A DNA stretch of 28,947 bases from a virus. The stretch is from positions 1 through 28,947 of the IMG/VR virus record IMGVR_UViG_3300025120_000369; one strand, 5' to 3'. This document shows, in pieces, positions 23,356 through 28,947 of the stretch. Every line of letters starts with the position of its first letter. Positions within the stretch are counted from its first letter, which is position 1. Under the pieces are notes generated by a model. It worked only from the letters and a program-made list of their open reading frames with translations. It ran no database searches and was not told the origin of the DNA. The translations under genes were made by a program, and so were the position numbers.

Positions 23356-24519
23356 ATGGGTATCTACAAAAATATAAAACCCGAAGATGTTTCACTTAGG
23401 TCTTTTCAAGTCCACAAAGAGTTCACATTTAGTAATACAGATAGTGGCAGTGGAGTTTATGGTATTCGTGCCATAAGTGGTAGTGTCTATAATTTCAGAC
23501 AATCAACAGCAAATTCACAAAGTTTCGGAGAATACAATTCAATTTCAGCATCAGTTGGAAAAAATCCTTATTGGGCAACATACTACGAAATACCAACATA
23601 CGGGTTAATAAACTCAACATTTTATCACGACATTAATGTAGCTGATAGTTTTCAAGTAGATTTAACTCATTGGAATAAAGTTAGTTCTTCAAGAGACTCA
23701 TTTGTTACAATATCAGGGTCAGACTTTCCAGATAGAGTTTTAAGAACAGAATTTCAATCAAGACAATTACACGCTTCAGCTTCAGTAATATCTATACCAC
23801 AAGAACTTTGGGGAGAACAAATAAAACCAAAATCAGTTACAATCACAGATAACAGCACAGACACAACAATGACATTGAAAGATGACGGATTAGGAAATCT
23901 TTATGACAATGATTACTCATCATCATTTACAATAGCATCTGAATCACTAGGAACAGATGGTCAGATTACTGGTAGTATAATAGGTAATGTTATGTATAGT
24001 CACGGACTAATCGTTATCACAGATACTGGTTCTTATAAAGATGTAGGTAATACAGGTGGTGGAGATGGTTGGGAAGTAACTTTCAAAGGAACTCAAACTA
24101 TATATGAAAGAGAAATACAATGTAATGTTGAAAGAGGAGAATTTCAATCAATAAATAATTTATCAATAACACCTGGATATAGTGGTAGTCAAAGAATAGA
24201 AGCAGGATTTTTAAGTGGTAGTTATGGAACACAACACAGATTATTAACACCTATATGGCCAGCGAGTTCATCTTTTAAAACAAAGACAATAACAGAAACA
24301 GATGGTTCAGGTGGTATTAATAGTTATACCGTAAATGATTTATATGAAGGAACTGGTTCAATACACAACTTTGCAACAGGTTCAGACTTCAGTCCTTATA
24401 TATCAGTAATAGGATTATATGATTCTAACAACGAATTATTAGCAATTGGTAAATTAGCTAAACCTATTAGAAATGATAAAGAATTAGATATGAATTTTAT
24501 CGTAAGATTTGATGTGTAA
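23356..24519 (+). CDS. Tail structural protein, paralogue B
   Basis: A 387-residue beta-rich protein beginning MGIYKNIKPEDVSLRSFQ, a start typical of phage virion proteins. The last 39 residues (from ISVIGLYDSNNELLAIGKL, position 349) align without gaps to the end of the preceding protein (17 identical residues by eye), and a GLIVITDTG strand recalls GLIVLSANA there, so the two are likely ancient tandem duplicates. AAGGAAC lies upstream of the ATG. Role is inferred as tail structure. A 42-base gap with a TATATTTAT-like motif follows. Confidence 0.6.
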   Translation: MGIYKNIKPEDVSLRSFQVHKEFTFSNTDSGSGVYGIRAISGSVYNFRQSTANSQSFGEYNSISASVGKNPYWATYYEIPTYGLINSTFYHDINVADSFQVDLTHWNKVSSSRDSFVTISGSDFPDRVLRTEFQSRQLHASASVISIPQELWGEQIKPKSVTITDNSTDTTMTLKDDGLGNLYDNDYSSSFTIASESLGTDGQITGSIIGNVMYSHGLIVITDTGSYKDVGNTGGGDGWEVTFKGTQTIYEREIQCNVERGEFQSINNLSITPGYSGSQRIEAGFLSGSYGTQHRLLTPIWPASSSFKTKTITETDGSGGINSYTVNDLYEGTGSIHNFATGSDFSPYISVIGLYDSNNELLAIGKLAKPIRNDKELDMNFIVRFDV

Positions 24520-24534
24520 TAAAATAAATTACAC

Positions 24535-24543
24535 ATATTTATT
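24535..24543 (+). promoter_or_regulatory. ATATTTATT motif, candidate late promoter
   Basis: ATATTTATT preceded by C, in the 42-base gap after the tail paralogue and 18 bases before ATG 24562, with an ACGGAG ribosome site between them. Spacing to the ATG is nearly the same as at 10172, which favours a real promoter for the small basic gene and the 969-residue gene. Confidence 0.45.
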
Positions 24544-24561
24544 TACAACGGAGATATAAAG

Positions 24562-24708
24562 ATGCCTAACAGAGGAGCCAAAGATAGAAAAGCAAGAAGA
24601 CAGAAGTTAAATTCTAAATGGGCTCGCGAAGGTAGAACAGCTAATCAAAACAAGAAATGGAAAGCAAAACAACCACAAGGTCAAACAACGGGATTTGGTA
24701 AAAGATAA
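24562..24708 (+). CDS. Tiny highly basic protein
   Basis: A 48-residue open frame, ATG 24562 to TAA 24706-24708, beginning MPNRGAKDRKARRQKLNSKW and ending TTGFGKR. About 30% of residues are Lys or Arg, with no acidic cluster, so RNA or DNA binding or packaging with nucleic acid is possible. It has a good ribosome site (CGGAG) and its stop overlaps the start of the 969-residue gene (TAATG), so the two are probably co-translated. Confidence 0.6.
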   Translation: MPNRGAKDRKARRQKLNSKWAREGRTANQNKKWKAKQPQGQTTGFGKR

Positions 24709-27617
24709 TGGATAATATAAAAACAGATGTCATTAAAAGTTTTACTATCCAAGACACTTTAAATTCAAACATATGGGAAAATGGAAAATTAAAAGTAGAA
24801 ATTTTAAAGAAATTAAGAAAAATTGGTAAAGACTTTTTTAATGATTTAGATTTAGAACCAAATGTAAAACTACACGATATAACTTTAACAGGTAGTATTT
24901 CAAATTATAATTGGTCAAAATTTTCAGATGTAGATTTACATTTAAGATTAGATTTTAGTGAAGTAGATGACGATAAAGATTTTGTAAAAAATTATATGTT
25001 AGCTAAAAAAACTATATGGAATGATAAACACGATATAACAATTTATGATTTTCCAGTAGAAGTGTATGTAGAGGATATCGGTGATACCCACATTGCATCT
25101 GGACTATATTCAGTTTTAAAACACAAATGGTTAGTTGTTCCAAAGAAAAAAAAATTAGAAATAGACTTTGACGATATTCGTTCAAAGGCAGAAGGATATG
25201 TAGGTTCTATCGATACTCTAAAAGAACTAATGAGTCTTGGTAGATATAAGAAAGTAATCCAAATGATTGAAAATATCAAAATGAAGTTAAAAAGAATGAG
25301 ACAATCAGGATTAGAAAGAGGTGGTGAGTTTTCAGTTGAAAATCTCGCATTCAAAGCACTTCGTAGGTCACCATTTATAGCAACAATTTCTAAAATGAAA
25401 GATGATGCTTATGATAAGTTAATGACAATGGAAGGTGTTTTAAAAGAAGACATCAAGATTCCAATTAAAGTTGGTGATATCGTTAAAATGGGTAGGTTCA
25501 AAAATAAAAAAGTTAAAATCAAATCAATCAAATGGAATGAAAAGGGTGATTTACTATTTAATGGTAGACCAGCTTTAAAATTTAGAATACCGAAGAAACA
25601 AGTAAGTGAGTGTGTAGCATTCTCAAAAAAATTTGGTGATGATGTTGTATTAGGAAAAAATCGTGATAGAAATTATACACCAGAATTAAAAGTTGTTAGA
25701 GAGATGAGTGGTAATGGAATAGAACTTTGTTATATGGTAGACCAAGATACAGATTGGTCAGAAGGTATGAACTCAAATGGTATTGGATTGGTTAATTCAG
25801 CACTATTCGTAAAAAGAGATGAAAAAGACTTTGATAAATCAAAGAAAGAGAAAGCACCTTCAAAAGATGGAATCCGTATCAGACACGCATTATCAAAAGA
25901 CACATTAACAGAAGTTGTTAAATCATTGGTTAATTTTGATACTGGTGTAAAGGGACACACAATTGTAAGTGATGGAAATAAATTAGTTGTAATTGAAAAT
26001 ACAAGTAGAACTTCACCAAAAGTAAAAGTTCACGATATTAGTAAATCACCAGTAGTTCGTTCTAATCACGGAATTGAACACCCAGAACAAGGGTATACAA
26101 GAGGTGATGACAGAGTTTCATCTGAACTACGAATGAAAAATGCATCAGAGTTATTAGGTAAAGAAAAAAATTATAAAGAAATATTCCCACAATTCTACAA
26201 CCACACACAAGAAATGGGGCCTAAATATGACTTAGTTAGAGCTCAAAACAAACTATGGACTTCAAGTCAAATTTTAATGAACCTAAACAAAAAAGAAATG
26301 ATTTTATATCTAATACCCGGAGCAGTAAAGTTTGTTGGTGTAGAAAACAGATTACCAAAAAATCACGAATCAAAAATTAATTTAAAAGTTCGTCAATATG
26401 AACATTCACCACACGACAAGTATGATACATTTGTTACCACAGACGAAAAACCGAAAAAGAGTGCTATTAAAGATTCAGATGTAGTTGTTGAAGGAATAAA
26501 TGAGGGTGTAGATGACCCTGGTATTTTAAAAGCAGTATTCTTAGCAGGTGGGCCTGGTAGTGGAAAAACTTGGGTAGCAAGAGGATTGTTCGGAATACCT
26601 GATAGAGTTAATGTTTCTCAGTCTGGATTAAAAATGGTTAACTCAGATAAAGAATTAAAATTCTTATTAAACAAATTTGGATTTGGAACAAATTTAGATA
26701 TGTTACCAGACGAATTATTCAGACAATTAACAGACCCGAAATCATCTGATTATAGTGGACTTAGAACTTTCGCCAAAGAATTAACTGGTGTTAGAAAAAA
26801 ACAATATATGAATGGTCGTTTAGGTATGATTATAGATGGAACTGGTGATGACTTTAAAGAAATAAGAAAACAAAAAAAAGAAGTAGAAAAATTAGGATAC
26901 GATACTTATATGGTATTTATTAATACTTCATTAGAAATAGCTTTATCAAGAAACGAAAAACGAGATAGAGTCTTACCAGCAAGTATTGTAAAAAATTCAC
27001 ATAGAGAAGTAGTTAAAAATATTGGTGGATTTCAAGGTCTATTCGGTGGTAGTAATTTTTTAATCGTAGATAACAACAAAGATTTAGATGAAGAATCAGC
27101 ACAAAAAAGATTTAATATGTTAGTTAAAAGAGGTATTAGTAAATTTGTTAAAACACCTATTAAAAATAAAATAGGAAAAGGTTGGATTAGTAAAAATAAA
27201 ATTTTAAAAAAAATGACAAAAGAAAATTTTGTAAATGAAAATAAACCCGTTAAGACAAATTTTAAATTAGCTAGATTGATAGTTAAAAAATATGGATTAA
27301 AAAGTAAAGTAGTATTATCAAAAAGAGGTGGAACAAGCACAGGTGATTATAGTGTAGAGTATGATAGAATAGAACTAAGAAAAGAATATGAAAATGTAGC
27401 AGAATTCATTATTTCAGTTCTACACGAAATCAAACACGCATTAGACGCTAAACACTTAAAACCTAAAAGGTTTTTAAAAAAATATAAACAAGCTTCAAAG
27501 ATAGCAGCTTATCAAGGTTTAGATAGACACGATGCTAATAAATGGGAAAAAAGAGCTGAAAGTTGGGCTCAACGAGAATGGAAAAATAAGTGGAAAAATA
27601 AACTTGAAAAAATATAA
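24708..27617 (+). CDS. Four-domain protein: nucleotidyltransferase, Ntn-hydrolase-like, P-loop kinase, HExxH metallopeptidase
   Basis: A 969-residue fusion. Residues 1-245: polymerase-beta-type nucleotidyltransferase, with TGSISNYNWSKFSDVDLH (61-78; G62-S63, D74, D76) and a later acidic strand PVEVYVE (116-122). Residues 252-300: KOW/SH3-like piece (VGDIVKMGRFKNKKVKIK). Residues 302-565: resembles C45/choloylglycine-type Ntn hydrolases, with candidate nucleophile C302, GKNRDR (316-321) and SEGMNSNGIGLVNSAL (351-366). Residues 600-815: zeta-toxin-like kinase with Walker A GGPGSGKT (614-621), IIDGTGDD (708-715) and RNEKRDRVLP (748-757). Residues 850-969: zincin with HEIKH (906-910) and E951 as likely third ligand. 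The gene follows the tail genes behind a candidate late promoter. Overall function unknown; an injected effector or self-processing polyprotein is possible. Confidence 0.7.
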   Translation: MDNIKTDVIKSFTIQDTLNSNIWENGKLKVEILKKLRKIGKDFFNDLDLEPNVKLHDITLTGSISNYNWSKFSDVDLHLRLDFSEVDDDKDFVKNYMLAKKTIWNDKHDITIYDFPVEVYVEDIGDTHIASGLYSVLKHKWLVVPKKKKLEIDFDDIRSKAEGYVGSIDTLKELMSLGRYKKVIQMIENIKMKLKRMRQSGLERGGEFSVENLAFKALRRSPFIATISKMKDDAYDKLMTMEGVLKEDIKIPIKVGDIVKMGRFKNKKVKIKSIKWNEKGDLLFNGRPALKFRIPKKQVSECVAFSKKFGDDVVLGKNRDRNYTPELKVVREMSGNGIELCYMVDQDTDWSEGMNSNGIGLVNSALFVKRDEKDFDKSKKEKAPSKDGIRIRHALSKDTLTEVVKSLVNFDTGVKGHTIVSDGNKLVVIENTSRTSPKVKVHDISKSPVVRSNHGIEHPEQGYTRGDDRVSSELRMKNASELLGKEKNYKEIFPQFYNHTQEMGPKYDLVRAQNKLWTSSQILMNLNKKEMILYLIPGAVKFVGVENRLPKNHESKINLKVRQYEHSPHDKYDTFVTTDEKPKKSAIKDSDVVVEGINEGVDDPGILKAVFLAGGPGSGKTWVARGLFGIPDRVNVSQSGLKMVNSDKELKFLLNKFGFGTNLDMLPDELFRQLTDPKSSDYSGLRTFAKELTGVRKKQYMNGRLGMIIDGTGDDFKEIRKQKKEVEKLGYDTYMVFINTSLEIALSRNEKRDRVLPASIVKNSHREVVKNIGGFQGLFGGSNFLIVDNNKDLDEESAQKRFNMLVKRGISKFVKTPIKNKIGKGWISKNKILKKMTKENFVNENKPVKTNFKLARLIVKKYGLKSKVVLSKRGGTSTGDYSVEYDRIELRKEYENVAEFIISVLHEIKHALDAKHLKPKRFLKKYKQASKIAAYQGLDRHDANKWEKRAESWAQREWKNKWKNKLEKI

Positions 27618-27638
27618 TTGATTTTGGGAAAGTTTAGT

Positions 27639-27647
27639 TATATTTAT
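27639..27647 (+). promoter_or_regulatory. TATATTTAT motif directly before the nuclease gene
   Basis: TATATTTAT, extended TATATTTATTAT, in the 38-base gap after the 969-residue gene. It lies 8 bases before ATG 27656, so transcription from it would leave an almost leaderless message. There is no Shine-Dalgarno site in the gap. It is identical in its 9-base core to the sites at 10172 and 21566. Confidence 0.4.
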
Positions 27648-27655
27648 TATTGGTT

Positions 27656-28009
27656 ATGAAAACGAGAAGTGCTAAAAACAAAGGTAAAAGGTTACAGAAT
27701 AAAGTCCGAGATTTAATCTTGGAAAAATTCACACAATTAGAAGAAGATGATGTTCGTTCAACTACTATGGGAGATAGTGGAGAAGATGTTTTATTATCAC
27801 CTGCCGCTCGTAAATTATTTCCATTTGCAACTGAATGTAAGAATCAAGAGAAATTAAATATATGGAGTTCTCTTGAACAAGCAGAAACAAACGCTGGGAA
27901 ACATATACCATTATTAGTATTTAAGAGAAACAGAAGTAAGACCTACGCGGTTTTAGAATTTGGGAAGTTATTAGAGTTATTAAATGAAGATAGTGAGTCT
28001 ACTCAATAG
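27656..28009 (+). CDS. PD-(D/E)xK-type nuclease
   Basis: A 117-residue basic protein with a compact restriction-endonuclease-like core: NKGKRLQNKVRDLIL (8-22), GDSGEDVLLS (39-48, metal ligand D44), FATECKN (57-63, with E60 and K62) and a Q-containing helix (LEQAETNAG, Q75). D-x(n)-E-x-K is the PD-(D/E)xK catalytic triad, as in small phage resolvase or VRR-NUC-like nucleases. Its substrate, such as branched or damaged DNA, is not clear from sequence. ATG 27656 is preferred to the in-frame TTG at 27650. The gene overlaps the primase start by 26 bases, in keeping with a DNA-replication pairing. Confidence 0.72.
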   Translation: MKTRSAKNKGKRLQNKVRDLILEKFTQLEEDDVRSTTMGDSGEDVLLSPAARKLFPFATECKNQEKLNIWSSLEQAETNAGKHIPLLVFKRNRSKTYAVLEFGKLLELLNEDSESTQ

Positions 28010-28901
28010 AGTATTAAAATCACAAGGACAACAATTAACAAAAGAAAACGAATATATGTATTGGAGTCCTTTTGTTGCACACCACAAACCAAAACTACAA
28101 GTTAATGTAAAAAGTGGAAAATGGCATTGTTGGGTGTCTGGTGAAGGTGGTCACAATCTTTTTCAACTATTTAAAAAACTTAAAGCCACAAAAAAACATT
28201 ATGATGAATTAAAAGAATTATCAGATGATTTTGTTACATACAAATATGTTCCAGATACAAAAACAAATAAAGAGGTAAAATTACCTGATGAATATAAACC
28301 AATGTGGATTGAGTCCAAAGAACCAATTTACAAACACGCTTTAAAGTATTTAAAATCACGAGGAGTTTCATCAGACGATATGATTAAATACTCAATTGGT
28401 TATTGTGAAGATGGATTATACTCAAACAGAATTATTATTCCTTCATATGATGGTGAGGGTAAATTAAATTTTTTTGTTGGTAGAGATGTGTTTGATAGTA
28501 AACTTAAATATAGAAATTCACCAACACCAAAAAATATTGTTGGATTTGAATTATTTGTAAATTGGGAAGAACCAATATTATTAGTTGAAGGAGCTCTAGA
28601 TGCAATATCAACCAAGATAAATTCTATCCCGTTATTTGGTAAGACAATTATGAATTCCTTGAAAAGAAAGATTTTAGAGAAGAAAGTAAAAACTCTTTAT
28701 GTTGCACTTGATAATGATGCATTAAAAGATAGTATGAAAATTGTAGAGGAATTAATGAGTGAAGGAATAAATGTTCATATGATTAAGATGACAGAAAAAG
28801 ACCCAAATGACTTGGGATACGAAAAATTTACAGACATAAAAAACTTAACTGAAGAAACTTCATTTAAAGAATTAATAAAATATAAACTTGGGATGGTTTA
28901 A
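27984..28901 (+). CDS. 61: DNA primase (T4 gp61-like)
   Basis: A 305-residue primase that makes RNA primers on the lagging strand, normally working with the gp41 helicase. The N-terminal zinc-ribbon region is recognisable (YWSPFVAHHKPKLQVNV, then GKWHCWVSGEGGHN, residues 26-58), but most metal-binding cysteines are missing: only C49 remains. The Toprim catalytic domain is intact, with LLVEGALDAIS (199-209, E202 and D206), YVALDNDA (239-246, D243 and D245) and KDPND (272-276). Length matches T4 gp61 (342) approximately. It starts inside the nuclease gene with no strong ribosome site, so coupled translation is likely. Confidence 0.85.
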   Translation: MKIVSLLNRVLKSQGQQLTKENEYMYWSPFVAHHKPKLQVNVKSGKWHCWVSGEGGHNLFQLFKKLKATKKHYDELKELSDDFVTYKYVPDTKTNKEVKLPDEYKPMWIESKEPIYKHALKYLKSRGVSSDDMIKYSIGYCEDGLYSNRIIIPSYDGEGKLNFFVGRDVFDSKLKYRNSPTPKNIVGFELFVNWEEPILLVEGALDAISTKINSIPLFGKTIMNSLKRKILEKKVKTLYVALDNDALKDSMKIVEELMSEGINVHMIKMTEKDPNDLGYEKFTDIKNLTEETSFKELIKYKLGMV

Positions 28902-28947
28902 TTGAAAAGAAAAAAAATTAATATTCCTTTTAAGGAAATTAAATACA
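28902..28947 (+). CDS. 5' start of an unknown gene cut by the window edge
   Basis: A frame opens with TTG at 28902, immediately after the primase stop, and runs open to the window end, giving about 15 residues (MKRKKINIPFKEIKY). The direct stop-start contact fits the coupled style of this genome. The fragment is too short to identify, and the TTG start is unproven. Confidence 0.4.
   Translation, partial: MKRKKINIPFKEIKY

Noticed and set aside
1-28947. tRNA genes, CRISPR arrays, insertion sequences, attachment sites
   Set aside because: I found no cloverleaf-like segment, regular spaced repeats, transposase motif or terminal repeats by eye. A tRNAscan or repeat search would settle it.

Overview
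The window is a stretch of an AT-rich, T4-like (myovirus) phage genome, most likely marine. All genes lie on the + strand, tightly packed, with many ATGA/TAATG stop-start overlaps. The virus assignment rests on recognisable homologues of T4 baseplate wedge gp25 (12290-12703) and gp6 (12708-14606), a gp5-like OB-fold baseplate hub/spike protein (10597-11829), a gp55-like late sigma factor (9042-9770) and a gp61-like primase (27984-28901). A phage UV-damage endonuclease, peptide deformylase, RimK-type ATP-grasp ligase and 5'(3')-nucleotidase suit a marine, sunlit setting. The host cannot be read from the sequence. Shine-Dalgarno sites (AGGAG type) and two sigma70-like TTGACA-N17-TATATT promoters point to a host with ordinary sigma70 signals rather than Bacteroidetes-type ones.

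Layout. 1-5030: an accessory/early block holding the tail of an unknown gene, a cupin sugar epimerase-like gene, a RimK-like ligase, small membrane proteins, a HAD nucleotidase, UvsE, peptide deformylase and small unknown genes. 5061-9042: a membrane-anchored 3D-domain protein, a possible HNH-like protein, a GT-B glycosyltransferase behind its own sigma70-like promoter, an HD-domain hydrolase and a small membrane protein. 9042-10200: the late sigma factor, then a two-helix membrane protein flanked by RNA hairpins and closed by a strong intrinsic terminator. 10198-24519: the virion module, running from baseplate hub and wedge through large LamG/DNRLRE adhesin-like proteins to two paralogous tail proteins. 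24562-27617: a tiny basic protein and a 969-residue multidomain protein combining nucleotidyltransferase, KOW-like, Ntn-hydrolase-like, P-loop kinase and HExxH metallopeptidase segments. 27656-28947: return to DNA metabolism, with a PD-(D/E)xK nuclease, the primase and the start of one more gene.

How the genes work together. The early block plausibly supplies repair (UvsE), nucleotide turnover, protein maturation (deformylase) and protein or surface modification. The gp55-like factor would switch on the late module, and several intergenic gaps carry a shared TATATTTATTA-like motif that may be its promoter. The most unusual item is the 969-residue fusion protein, which sits directly after tail genes behind one of these candidate late promoters. 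No tRNA, CRISPR array or insertion sequence was seen, and no gene-free stretch exceeds about 120 bases.
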